The translations under genes and the position numbers were made by a program. Shown here piece by piece: positions 35,924 through 47,379 of a stretch of DNA of 64,000 nt. Location of the stretch: assembly GCA_015680685.1 (NCBI GenBank), contig MNCI01018426.1:1302-65301 (forward strand), given 5' to 3'. Source of the DNA: Gnetum montanum. Lineage: Eukaryota > Streptophyta > Gnetopsida > Gnetales > Gnetaceae. The notes beneath the pieces were generated by a model, which was not told where the DNA came from, ran no database searches, and saw nothing but the letters and a program-made list of their open reading frames with translations. Position 1 is the first letter of the stretch. Each line of letters begins with the position of its first letter.

Positions 35924-35945
35924 TTGGCATTGTTTTCAGTGACGG
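35924..35945 (+). other. Primer-binding site, tRNA-Asp type (gag-only element)
   Basis: TTGGCATTGTTTTCAGTGACGG starts at the base after the LTR. It aligns to TTGGCGCCGTTGCCGGGGACGG, the tRNA-Asp complement, with mostly transitions. Confidence 0.65.
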
Positions 35946-36055
35946 TGCTAGTTATTTAAATTAGTTATATCCTACAAGATCACTATAAAAAAGTATTAAT
36001 GATATATCTTTTAGAAGGAAATAATTGCAAATAAGTCACACACAATTTCACAACA

Positions 36056-38090
36056 ATGTCTCTCTCACAAGACTATGCTAATGCAACAACTAGTCAAGCA
36101 ATTCATTGGAAAACCAATGAATTATATGACAATGAAGATGAATTTTGGAGTACTCAATCTTATGCAGGGGTTGCCTATGTACATAAACAAAGACAACATT
36201 TTCCCAACTTACAAACTCATAATCTACCTAGTGATGATGAACCCCTGCTGGCCACTAAGAGCATAATGTATATACAAGAGGTTGTTCAAATATCCTGCAG
36301 GCATCGTAAGGAAATCCATCTACCCAGGCTTGATTTAAAAAACTTTTTCAAGTTTTCGAGAGGCTATTATTTAGACCCACAAAATCATTTACAAGCCTTC
36401 CATGATGCCTATGTATGAAAAAATATTGATAATGGATGGCAAAAGCTTAAGCTATTTCCTACGACACTCGTTGGCCAAGAAAAAGTATGGTATAGGTCCT
36501 TAAGACCAAAATCAATTCGATGATGGCTGACAATGGTAGAACTCTTCACTGAAAGATATCAAACTTATGCAAGAGTGTCAACCTTGAGGAGACAAATCCA
36601 AGAGTGAAAACAAGTGCAACATGAACCCTTGGACATGGCCTTAAAAAGATATTATGCATTATTAAACAACTGCCCAGGCCATGGGTTCTCTGAGGAAAGG
36701 CTAATGTACCATATCATGGATCAGCTTTGTAATGAAATAAGGGAAACCCTAGGGATGTATGCCCCAGGTCAACTATACGAGCTATGAATCCACCAATTTC
36801 AAGAGGTTATCAAGCAGGTAGCAAAAGAAGAAGGAGAAATGGCTAAATGGGAGACTGTTGAAAAATCTCAACAGGACCAAAATCTCAATTTAACAAAGGT
36901 CCATAATCAGGAACAGGAAAAATCAACTCATCTCAAGGAGGTGGAACCATCTTTGCCAGTACTACAATCACTAGATGAAATTGAGGCAAAGATTAGTAAG
37001 ATGACGAAATGGATACGTGAAAAATGTGGAGAATATGCCAACACTATTAGAGGTAGAACCATGATGAACCAAGAAGCAAGACAGAACACCCTTATACAAT
37101 CAGAAAGAAGGGTTGAAGAGAATAAGAACTCAGCTACTCATCATACGTATCAATGTAACATTTTCCTGTACAATCACCCCAAAGGTCAATGTCCAATCTT
37201 GTCACATTTACATGAGCATTAGGGAAGAATGTTACATCCAGAGTTCAAAAAAAATATGTGTTCAATCACAGTGGCAAAAATCCCAGTTGTGGAGGAGGCC
37301 ACCCTCAAATTGGTCACACCCTTCATATCATCCGAGTCCAAGCGCTTATCAGGTTTAGCATCCTATTTCCCCAACTATGTCAACATCCTCTATCTCATCA
37401 CATTATTATCATTCTCCTAAATACTATCAACCCATATCCTATCCAACACGATCACCACCTTATGTGCCTTACACTTCTCCTTAGATTCAATATTCTTATC
37501 CTTCACCTCCTTCTACATCGCCACCAATTATTCTAGAAGGATTTGCACCACAACATCAACCCACGAATGTTACTTGTGTTGCTACTGTTAACTGTAGTGG
37601 GAATCCTCCATAACATCAAAGGCATCCCTTCTTTAGATTAGACCGTAGAAAATGACAGCACAATTCTGAGACCACTGCATCCTCCCAATTAAAACAAGTT
37701 CAACACCATGGTGCATCTTTCTCCTCGAACCCAATGCCTCATGTTACCTTATCCGAGCTACCACTCAACACTCCAACAACTATGTGGCCCAATGAATATA
37801 GCCACATAGGAAGACATATCGATCCTTGCATACCATCTTACAATCACAGGTGCCATAGTGGGTCAACTCTTTATCAATTAACCACATCTTCTAACTTTCC
37901 CCACTATGCCAACTTTAATCAAGTGTGTGAACCCCAATTTGGGTATATTCCAACCACCACATCAAAGGACACCCAGTGGTTTGGATATGACCAGACTTCA
38001 ATGTTCCCAATATGCTTGGATCCAAATTTTCCATTTATTAATTCTAGCCATGCTCAAAGTATTAGTCATGGGGGATACCCCCCATTCTAA
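36056..38090 (+). pseudogene. Gag of the gag-only element, disrupted
   Basis: ATG at 36056 (MSLSQDYANAT). DEPLLATKSIM lies near 36238 and the Retrotrans_gag core at 36300-36650 (LKLFPTTLVGQEKVWYRSL, later RYYALLNNCPGHGFSEERL). A coiled-coil-like charged stretch follows at 36840-37080, then a C/H segment CNIFLYNHPKGQCPILSHLH at about 37153-37210 that is probably a variant zinc knuckle. The tail is Pro/Tyr/Ser-rich, ending SHGGYPPF with TAA at 38088-38090. In-frame TGA codons at 36416 and three more before 36790, plus a frameshift between 37222 and 37734, break it. Gag alone would allow packaging but not reverse transcription. Confidence 0.75.
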
Positions 38091-39510
38091 TGAGCAGAAT
38101 TAATAAATGTTTTTCCTTTTCTTTAATTTTACAATTTTTTGTTTTCTAGTTTTTCATCTTTCAAATTTTTGTTTTATCTTTTTATTTGTTGGTTTATCTT
38201 TTTAAGGGTAATCTCATCTATGAATAAAACACTCATGTGACTCCTTGGTTGAGGTGTTGTTCTATGCTATCAAGTCTCAGGTGACTAATTATTTGGATAG
38301 CGAGCCCACACCATCCACCCACCCATTCTATTAATAAGAGGTTATACTCTAGAAACAATGATATTCTTGTCATCATGAAAACTTAAAAGTAATTTTGTGC
38401 TCATTATACCCAGAGCAAAAAATAATGGACTAAGAGGGAATGGCTAGGGTGTGACATCAAGGGGACTTGTGGATTTCCTTTGGTGACATCTATCAAAATT
38501 ATCATGCAATCTGGTTGTGCTAAGATCCTTGTATATTTAACAAAAAATGGGAGTAAGAGTAATAAAGCCACTTAATAAAGAAACCCAATGCTATTCTAGG
38601 GGGTTCCACTAGAAAGACATGCACCCATGCCTAAAGGTAGGTGGCTTCTCTGGATTACGCATAAAAAAAAAGAGAGAGAAGAAGAGTGTGCCAAAGTGGC
38701 CACACAAAGAAAAAAAAGAGAAAAGATCAAGAAAATGTGCTACAAAAAAATTCCAAATCACTCCTCCCTTGAACAAAATGCCAAGTGATCGTATGCCTTG
38801 TTGTCATGGTACTCTTATGGTTGTCCATCATGGGATGAAACAATGCAATGTCACTGATCGAAGGAATGGACTTGGTCTTAATTTTGGAACGACGAGTTAA
38901 TAACACATTAATCATGCTCTACACTCAAGATTCATTATGCCCTGGGTTAGTCACCTCACGTCCCAATCTCTGTAATCCCTTCTACAATCCACTTCATCTC
39001 ACTATTCATGAATTAGTGACTCATGTCTTGTGTCACATAGAATTCCTACCTCATCACGGTAGTATCAACATGTGTGTGTTTTGTTGCATCAGTGTAGATT
39101 ACATTTAACCCTTCTAGTGCCTACAAACATTTTTAAGGTGTGGTTACACAAGGGCATTATAGGTTGGAACCTACTTTGGGGAGGATCCACTTACGTGACT
39201 TTTGTAATTTGTACTTGTTGCATACCACCACAACATTTTATACCCTTCGAGTACTTCATTGCCAAATCTATTTTTTCCTTTGTCATAATTTTATCAAACA
39301 TTCCTCAAAACCATTACATGTCCTTTCTGTGTCACCTAAACAAATCAGGTTAGACATTAAACTTTTAGGGCAACTTCCTTGAAAAAAATTTCTAACTCTA
39401 AAATCACATTAAGCAAAGAATTCAACATTTAGTAAAGGCAATGAGTAAGGTATGAAATAATTGAAATTCTTTCAATAACCTTACTAACAATTGATCTTTG
39501 TGTGATTATA
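38091..39510 (+). mobile_element. Spacer of the gag-only element
   Basis: No convincing ORF. AT-rich 38100-38220, then sequence shared with 1-1500 and (reverse complement) with the pol-ORF2 spacers at about 15800 and 50550. Candidate splice-acceptor-like TGTGATTATAG at 39501-39511 precedes the ORF2 stub. Confidence 0.6.
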
Positions 39511-39951
39511 GATGGCCCCTAAAAGAGGACAACAAGGAGGACCTTGTCAAGGTGCAACTGAATGCCCAAGGGGGAGGCAGAGACTAAGGACCTCATGCAG
39601 AACATGTAGAGTAGGAGGCACAATCATTTAGCATCCATCAGGGACCTCCTATCACTACACTATCTAGCTAAGCAAAAGGTAGAGAGGTCAGGGCCCAAGC
39701 CTATGAATAAGAACAACAGCTATTTGTAGCATGGCATGTCAAGGCCAATCAAGTGTTTCCATAGTTTTCATGTTCATGGAAAGTGATGACTCCATCAAAC
39801 ATTAGAACATTAGCATGGATGACTCATAATCCTCGAAGAGAAGAGGAGAAACATCAACCACTTCTTCAATGGTATTAATCGCAAACCTTGGAGCACAAGA
39901 CAAGGGGAAGAGATCCATGGAGGAGCCACCGCCACCAGGAACCACATGAGT
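39511..39951 (+). pseudogene. Vestigial ORF2 start in the gag-only element
   Basis: ATGGCCCCTAAAAGAGGACA at 39511 reads MAPKRGQQGGP and matches the MAPKPRNK start of ORF2 at 14532. The upstream bases are also the same (TGTGATTATAG). After about 90 residues of decayed, stop-containing sequence including EEPPPPGTT near 39930, the reading ends and the 3' untranslated region follows. The rest of ORF2 is deleted. Confidence 0.5.
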
Positions 39952-40121
39952 TCCCATAAATATTGTAATTTTGTGTTTGTGTCCCTATTTTGTTGTATTC
40001 AACTCTCCACTAAGGCATGAATAAATTTCTAGTTAGTCAATAATCTCATACCTATCCACTGTGTAATCTATTGAACTTATTCCTCACTTTCTTTAACTCA
40101 AGGACAAGTTGTTATTCAATC

Positions 40122-40130
40122 GTGGGGGTA
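40122..40130 (+). other. Polypurine tract
   Basis: GTGGGGGTA immediately before the 3' LTR, the expected plus-strand primer site. Confidence 0.7.
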
Positions 40131-41024
40131 TGATGAATCATGGTTTTCCAGGTGCTAATATTGGACCCCTATTATTGAAACCCTATTATCAGACCCCTAA
40201 TATCAGGTACAAGATATAAGGTCTGATGACTCCTAATATCATACCCTCAATATCACAACCTAGCTAGCGATATTAGGTACACGATATCATGGTTCCTGTG
40301 TGAGCCTATAAATACACAATTGGGCACATGGGATAGTCATAGGAAGTTAGTATTAGAGTAAGACCTTTTTGTTAGTTTTTCCTCTCAACCCTTTCCCCAG
40401 TGCATGCCTGCAGTGTGATGATTGTAATTGTACAAAACCTTTATTCGAGTGTGATGTACTTGGACACGCACATGATCGACAATAAAGATCATGATTACTT
40501 CATCATTGCAGCATTTACTTAATTTTAATTGTTATTTATTTCTTTCATAATTAATATTTCTCTACCCTCATCTCCTTTCCTTGTTAGTAAACGCAAAATG
40601 AGTACGACTTAATCACAAGCATTTAAGTGTGACTACTTGGTATCCCAGTAGCATACCTAGGACATGCGCTTGGTAATCCCAGTGATAGTACACAAGGTCC
40701 AAGATGTGTACGAATGATTAAGGGACAAATGCTCATCGCACTTAGGCTAGCTTAGATTCTCTTCTCCCATTCCCTCTTAGCCTAATTAAAGTTATTTTCC
40801 ATTGCCTCTAGGAGTAGCACTAGTTTAGGACCACATCATACACCTCACTTTGGACTAAACCATACATGACAAAGCAAATACTAGTCCAAGTGGGAAGACA
40901 GCGAACTGCGATCAACGAGTAACTATCTAGATACCACAACTAGTCTATCTACGAAGTTTGACTGGATCATGCATGAACCCTGGTATTTGTATGGTTGAGT
41001 GTATGGGTACCTCGCCACTCATCA
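40131..41024 (+). repeat. 3' LTR of the gag-only element
   Basis: 894 bp, TGATGAATCATGG...CACTCATCA. TATAAATA at 40307-40314, AATAAA at 40481-40486, GATATC at 40283. Clearly the pair of the 35044 LTR. Confidence 0.85.
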
Positions 41025-41029
41025 AGTAG

Positions 41030-41505
41030 TAAATGAAACAAAATTTGAGCTCCCTTCATTATTTTTAGCATTATCATCTTCTTGATTTTTGGACTTTTTA
41101 TTTTTAAACACATCATTTGATAAAAAGCCATGTTTGAACCAACATTGTTCTTCAATGTACCCCTTATTTTTACAAAATATATAATGAGAAGCATCTCTAA
41201 GTTTAATTTTTCCTTTGTTTGCATCAATTTTGAAGGAGTTTGTCATTTTTCTCTTCATTCTTTTTAAATTTTCTCCTTCTATTTCTTAGCCATGTATGTT
41301 TGATCATTGTTGTTATTTCTTTTGTGTTTCATATTCTCTCAATTGAATTCTTGTAAGGTCTTCAAAATTATAAATTTCATCAAAATAAGATTCAACAATG
41401 TCCTACCCATCATTATATTCAAGTAAGCCTCTTAATGAGTTATTGAGTATGCCTAACACTCCACCATATAATCTAAAAGCATCATGGTAGGTTGCATCAT
41501 AATCT
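41030..41505 (-). pseudogene. Ty1/copia gag fragment with degraded zinc knuckle
   Basis: Minus strand 41258-41022 reads FCKNKGYIEEQCWFKHG, the copia Gag knuckle (CxxCxxxGHxxxxCWF). Here the first two Cys are partly lost and the His is Tyr. Upstream (41500-41260) gives DAFRLYGGVLGILNNSLRGL and an EYETQKK end in one frame. The fragment is cut at 41029 by the gag-only element and resumes at 35038. Confidence 0.65.
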
Positions 41506-43061
41506 ATAGATGGTACTGATACAAGTGTCTAGAAAGTTATGTACTAAATTATTGATTGTTATGTTCACACTTAAACTAGTAGTGGTTGTGATGCATATGG
41601 TTAGTCTAATGTAAGGTGTATGATTGTGATGTTATCTTGGCCATGGATTAAACTAATGGGAATATAATATTTAATTAATTAATATAATTAATAATAGAAA
41701 TAAATTTGAATCTGACTTAAGGTTAATGAGTATTGTTCTTTACTTTTTAGACATGTCTTAAACTCATGTAACTATTACTAGGATCACCACGTGTTCATTG
41801 TTAGGCATATCAAGTGATAACACTACTAAGATTACTACATGATAATGTTTTTATGCTTAAAATCAACCATACTTATATTATTAAGTTACTAACATGCATT
41901 GAAATGTAAAACATTACTCTAAGTGCATGTGAAAGTAAATACTACAAAAATTAAATCAAATTTAAGTTAAAATGTTGCAATGGATTGCAAATGATCTTGA
42001 TCTTTGATGAGTGGCGAGGTACCCCTACACTCAACCATACGAATACGAGCATTCATGCACAATCTGGTCGAACTCCAAGGACTAAGTGCTTATGCGCCCT
42101 AATGAAATACTTAAGGTTAATCAATCGTTGTCTTCCCAAACTTACTTGTATTATCATGGTTGTATGGTTAAGTAAGCTTGAGGTATATGATTTTTATATC
42201 TTTTATCTTTTTAATGTCTTATGCTAATAGGGAAAGGTGAAGAGAACTAAGTGACTAATGTTCATTAACTATTCACTAATTAAGTTATAATTGTCCTAAC
42301 ACGAGTATCTGTTCCCACTTGTCGCACACATCCTGAACCAGTGCAATGCTGCTAGGATTATCAAATGCTAATCGTTACTGGGTTACCAAGCGCTACACAC
42401 ATGCTCAAAGTGGTCGTACTGAGTGCACTTAACTAGGAGAGTCAAGGGTTGAGAGAGATTAATTATCTAGGAAAACATTTAAACATTTAACAATAATTAA
42501 TTACTATTTAACTTAGTCCATATGCTGCAAGGTTTATCAGAAAGTTTGTATTTATTATCATACACAAATGTGTGCTTAGGTACAATTTGCTCGAATAAAG
42601 ATCTGTTCACTTTAAGACTCCTACTATGGGCACATGGAAATTATTCTAACTCTGGAATGGCAAAACTACAAGAGTTTAGCTAAGGGTCTAAGTCTAAGTG
42701 CCTAGAATAGGGAAAATCGCCTCTTATTTACGCGATATCGCATCTCATCAATCTTATTGCCATTGTAGAATGTATTCAAGTACAAGTCACTCAAATAAGA
42801 TTCTAAACAACTAATTAAAATCCACACTATAGCCACTCACTGACTACCACAAGAAATTATAAAATAAAATTGATAGAGTTTCCCTGCTCTTGCATTAATG
42901 CATATCATTAATGTTATCAATGAAAGGTATTTATAGTTGAAATAACCCCTTGATACATCACATTTGTGATATCACATTATGACCTATGATATCACAACTA
43001 CAATATGATAAGTGTGATATTGTAACTGTGATATCCAACATGCATTAATGATTATTCATCA
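41506..43061 (-). repeat. Old LTR (GATATC subfamily) split by a younger solo LTR
   Basis: Left part 41525-42004 and right part 42756-43061 together follow the order of the M1 LTR at 11330, including GATCTTGATCTTATTGCCATT across the join. It ends ATTCATCA at 43061 and has GATATC sites at 42968, 42988 and 43030. The first 100 or so bases are missing or unrecognisable. The interruption at 42005-42750 is a separate insertion. Confidence 0.6.
42005..42750 (-). repeat. Solo LTR with perfect TSD
   Basis: 746 bp, TGATGAGTGGCGAGG...ATCTCATCA, flanked by ATCTT at 42000-42004 and 42751-42755. GATATC at 42734. No internal sequence; sits inside the older LTR. Confidence 0.8.
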
Positions 43062-44067
43062 CCTCTCTTCATATTAGTCCATAGCAAAAAAAAAAAATCT
43101 TGGCTCTCATTATAAATTATTGGACATTTGAAAACCTTCTTATTGTTATTCATTTTGAATGAAATTATTCAAACCTACACTCCAACCTCATTTTGTTATT
43201 AAATTGTTAGTGCAAGCACAATGGTGTACCTCAAGATTTGGTGGAAGATTCAATTCTTTAAAATTCAATCATAATCGAAATTTTGCAAATGGTAACTTGA
43301 AAAAAACTTATAATGTGATCATGGTAAGTCTTTGGAATTGGTTATTAGTCTCGTGAGGTGATCAAAACTCATGGTTTTTGAATTTTTAAATAGAAGATGA
43401 TTGTGACCATGTCATAATTTAGGACATTTAAAATTTGATCTTGTTATGTAAGCACGACTCTTGTGATGAAATTTTGTTAGCTATCATGATTTGACTTCAA
43501 TTGGGATCAACTGATTTTTGACTTGACTGTGATTTATGGTAGGGTCATTATGACCATTGCAAGTACTTTGATTCAACTCCAATCAACTTTGTGCCTTCAT
43601 CAATTATTTGGACAAGAATTGTTTCACACTCAGAAAGTGTTAAGAGGTTTATTATATTGTTAAATTCTTTATATTTTAATGCTTCATGATGTAATTTTCT
43701 CTTTCAATTGTTTGAGAGAGATAGAACAAAGATAATTGTACCTCAATTATTGATTTATTCATCATCAAAACATGAAGACATCAAAGGTCATCAAATTCAT
43801 CCATGTCATCAAATTCATCAATTTTCATTAATGAATTTTATCAAGTTACTAAGGAGAAGACTAGTTACCTATCTATATACATACATATATATGACTTGGG
43901 ACCAATATGAATTGACTTTAAGTTTCATAAATCCACTCCATACCTTTTCACTCATAAATAAATTAAATGCCCTAGCAAAGTAACAAAGCCAAAAAAATTC
44001 TTTTATTATTTTTTCTTATTCAATGTAGTATTTGAGAATAGCTAGATGGTCTATTGTAGAATAACAA
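43062..44067. other. Unassigned sequence
   Basis: No gene seen. 43765-43915 is repeated at 33960-34070. The rest is AT-rich and may be unique or very old repeat. Confidence 0.35.
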
Positions 44068-44165
44068 TGAGGTATTAGCTTCGTGGTAAGAGCCTTGGCA
44101 TGACAATCCCACGTCTCACATTTGATTCTAGTGGGCCTAAAGCTACTCTATCTAATAGATCCAAG
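44068..44165 (+). repeat. tRNA-derived SINE head or tRNA pseudogene
   Basis: An A-box-like TAGCTTCGTGG (44076-44086) followed by TAAGAGCC, then after CTTGGCATGACAATCC a B-box-like CATTTGATTCT (44119-44129). Spacing and order are those of a Pol III internal promoter in a tRNA. Flanks do not fold into a clean acceptor stem, so a SINE or decayed tRNA is more likely than a working gene. Confidence 0.45.
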
Positions 44166-44404
44166 AGGATCAGTTTACCCAAAAATTATTTTCTTTAGCC
44201 TATCATTTTTAATTTTTTCTAAAATTTTACATCAAAATTTTTTAAACAAATTATTATCATGATCAATCTTTACATGGTATGACTACCATTAGCTTCCTAG
44301 TGTTCCTTCTAATATTCCTTTGGCATAATGACCCAAATATTATGTAAATAAGATATTCATTCCATTATTTAAAAATAATATTTGAAGTATTGTATAAGGA
44401 AATT

Positions 44405-44475
44405 GTTAAAGTAGCTAATGGTAAGAGTTTTGGCTTGGTAATCTTAGGTTATGTGACCAATTCCACTAGGGAGTG
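44405..44475 (+). repeat. Second tRNA-like segment, more decayed
   Basis: GTAGCTAATGGTAAGAG followed by TTTTGGCTTGGTAATC and GTGACCAATTCCAC, parallel in layout to the copy 330 bp upstream. Confidence 0.3.
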
Positions 44476-44814
44476 TTGGGTTATAAATTTTAAAAAATTC
44501 CTAAAAGGAAATTTTGAAACTAGTAAAAACTCTCTATTTTAGTTACATTAAGTCATGAAAATGATTACTAATCCATTAGAACTCATTATGTAAATTGTAA
44601 TATGAAAGCCACAAATCTTAATATTAGAAATAAAAATAAAGAATTGAAATTTACTTCTTGGTAAAATTATAAGATCAAAAGAATTTTACTTTAAAACAAA
44701 GAAACAAAATGTGGAGACATTAAACAAATAAAAAATAAAAATAAAAATTAACTTTGAAGTTAACAAAGGTAAGTAAAATAATAATAATTTGTTAATAAGA
44801 AGGAGGATATGGTG

Positions 44815-46238
44815 GCATATGTTAACAAAATTAAGGATGAACAAATATTGTATTTTACAAATCATCCTTACTTTTGTTAACATATTAATATATTTGACTA
44901 CCATTTGTCTCTTGACTTGAATGGATACTGTATGTTACAAGTCATCCTGAATGAATGAAAATATATATTAATGAATACTGACTTGAAAATATTTGGATGT
45001 CATTTTTCTCTTGACTTATATATGCTTTTACAAGTTAAGAGAGAAATGGTAGCCAAATATTTTCAAATTAATATAAAAATAGAAATGCTTAGTGCATCTG
45101 TTGCACAATAAAAATGTACATGCTATGAGTTTTGAAAACATTATTAAGGAAATTATAAGTGTTATTGGTAACATGTAGAAACATTTGAATCAACCAAATT
45201 ATAACTTTAATATCCTACTTATATCTAATGTACTCAAATATAGGACATTGTAGGAAGATGTGGTTTTCATCTTCAATGCCAACTACATTGCATAGTTGAC
45301 ATATTTGTTCTTCACAAGGAATTTTGTGCCATCTACTGGTTTCAATTCTTAAATGATGACATCTCATTCATACCCTCCTAACTAAAAAGGATCATTACCT
45401 AGAGGCTCAATGCTCATCATACTAAGGTAGGGTTCTAGAGGGGTTAATAGATGAGTGTAATCCTAACCACTTTTGAGTGGCTAGGTCTAGGCTCAAACCA
45501 AGGCTTGTACCCTACTAATTGTGCATCATAAATGATGAGGAAGAGTAGAATATAAATGGTTTATCTTTGAAGTAAGGCCTTACCTATCATTGTTAAAGTA
45601 GAAATATTTCTTTCTTTCTATATTTTTCTAATGTTTTCGAAATAGGCTTGCTTCACCATTTTGCAAACCTGCGAACATGCTTAGAAAGGAAATAAAGAAT
45701 TTTCTATTATATATTATATGTATTAAGTTGTAGAACTCCTTCATGAAACCACCTTTTATCATGGGTTGCCAACATCACCTTTTTGTAGTATTTATCCAAT
45801 GAGAATTGAGAAACATTATACATGTAAGCTATAAACTAATAAATAATTTACACTTTTAAGGGCATCATATTTGCTTTAAGAAGCATAATATCATATCGTG
45901 TCTGTCTCTTCACTTTGAATGTTTCAAAAGGAATAACTTCTAAATTTCTTTTGCTGCTTCCAATATTTATGTACTAGCTTGGAACCCCAAATAGACACAC
46001 TTAGAAAGAATAGTTGGTTGGACAATGGGATAATAGATTTGCTTTTGAATATCTTAGGCTAAATAGATTTCTTCTTGCATTTTTTTTAAGGAAAATAAGA
46101 TTTTGATATCACTTTTAACTCTTTGAGTAATGCATTGAGCCCATTTGTAATTGACTAAATGGAAGAACATTCAAGTCTAAAATATTTATAATTAGAGGTT
46201 ATGTCTACCTACTTATTTCCTATAGTGAAATTGTATGT
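44815..46238 (-). mobile_element. LINE retrotransposon 3' portion, copy 2
   Basis: The most informative LINE piece. On the minus strand the upstream part (46238-45620) has decayed ORF2 sequence shared with 64000-63230, of the type QTPYD..LLE found C-terminal to plant LINE RT. The downstream part (about 45330-45240) has the CQLC...HIFLQC zinc motif, as in copy 1. The order is that of a LINE ORF2 C-terminus, followed by a hairpin-bearing tail (44983-45067). The region 45435-45600 is unmatched. The element is interrupted immediately above by the insertion of the full-length Ty3 element at 46244. Confidence 0.5.
44983..45067. repeat. Hairpin in LINE tail, copy 2
   Basis: Arms 44983-45018 and about 45031-45067 are near-complementary, as at 12322-12407. 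Confidence 0.75.
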
Positions 46239-46243
46239 CTTAT

Positions 46244-47142
46244 TGATGAGTGGTGAGGCACCCCTACATCCAACCATACGAAACATGAAGCATTCATTCC
46301 CGACTTGGTTGAATTCTGCAGACTTTATCATTTTTGGTGCACTAGTATTTTAGGAAGTGAACTTAGCCTTAAGGTCAATAGTTGTCTTTCCAATTACACT
46401 TATGACGTTTATTGGTATGGTTACGTGTAACTGAGGCATCCAGTTTTTATCATTTTGTGTTTTATAGTTTGGTGCTCAAGATGTAGATAAAAGGAATTTG
46501 ATTAACTAAGCTAAATTAACTAATTGACTAGCATTTAACTAATCTTAACATAGCATTCGATCCTACTTTCTGTACACATCCTAAACCCACATATCCACTA
46601 TTGGGTGACCAAGCGCTACGCTAATGGGTGAACCAAGCAATAACACTACTGGGATTACCAAGCAAATACATGTTACGCTCGAAGCAATCATACTTATGTG
46701 TATAATCTATCTAGCTTAATTGTTTCATAATGTAATAACTAGAAAATATTTAATAACTAATTAAAAACATTAAATGCATAATTGAAATAGCTAATCTATC
46801 CAAAGTACTACAAGGTTTATCAGAAACCTCATCTTTTTTGCTGCACACACTATCGTGCTCAGGTACAATAATGTTAGAATAAAGATCCATATACTCAATG
46901 ACTCCTATTATGGGCACTCAAGGAAACATTCTAACTTTCAAATGGAAAAAATGCAAGAGCTCCACTACAATTATAATCTCTACTTACCATAAATGTAGCT
47001 GCAAGTGCATATTTATAGCAAATTTTTGACACTACGTTGACAAGGCCTCGTTGACACATGGTAAGATGAGTCGACTAGGCCTCATTGATGAGGCCATGTC
47101 AATGAGGCCTCATTAATGTAGCCAACTTAACATGATTCATCA
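46244..47142 (-). repeat. 3' LTR of the full-length Ty3 element
   Basis: 899 bp, TGATGAGTGGTGAGGCACCC...CATGATTCATCA. U3 tip 47035-47125 is made of CATTGATG/GAGGCC repeats, the decayed CATCGATG subfamily. Highly similar to 57493-58385 (for example GTGCACTAGTATTTTAGGAAG in both). Confidence 0.85.
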
Positions 47143-47379
47143 TACCACCATGACTAAATAAAAACTCATCCTCAAGGTTTTTTACAAAATTGGGAAGGTA
47201 TGAGATTATTAACTAACTTTTCTTCAGAAAAAACAAACTAGTTGACTTAACCAAAAAAAATGAAGTGTATGGATCAACTCATTACAAAAAATGAAGTTGT
47301 TGAAGATACAAAATTGAACACCATGATTCAACTCTTCAAAAATGGGGATGGCATGTTCTTTGATGGCACAAAGTTGATG

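Larger units (their letters stand above)
35039..41029 (+). mobile_element. Complete non-autonomous gag-only LTR retrotransposon with TSD
   Basis: An element of 5,981 bp (35044-41024) bounded by AGTAG at 35039-35043 and again at 41025-41029. It has two LTRs (880 and 894 bp), a tRNA-Asp-type primer site, gag, a long spacer, a short ORF2 stub and a polypurine tract, but no protease, RT, RNase H or integrase anywhere inside. This matches the class called TR-GAG (terminal-repeat retrotransposon with GAG domain). LTR, Gag and spacer similarity to 46244-58385 suggests that relatives of that element supplied the enzymes. The LTRs differ at many sites, including an insertion of about 15 bp near 40165, so the insertion is not recent. 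Confidence 0.85.

Noticed and set aside
44068-44165. Functional tRNA gene
   Set aside because: A and B boxes are imperfect and no acceptor stem or clear anticodon arm can be drawn; kept only as tRNA-like repeat.
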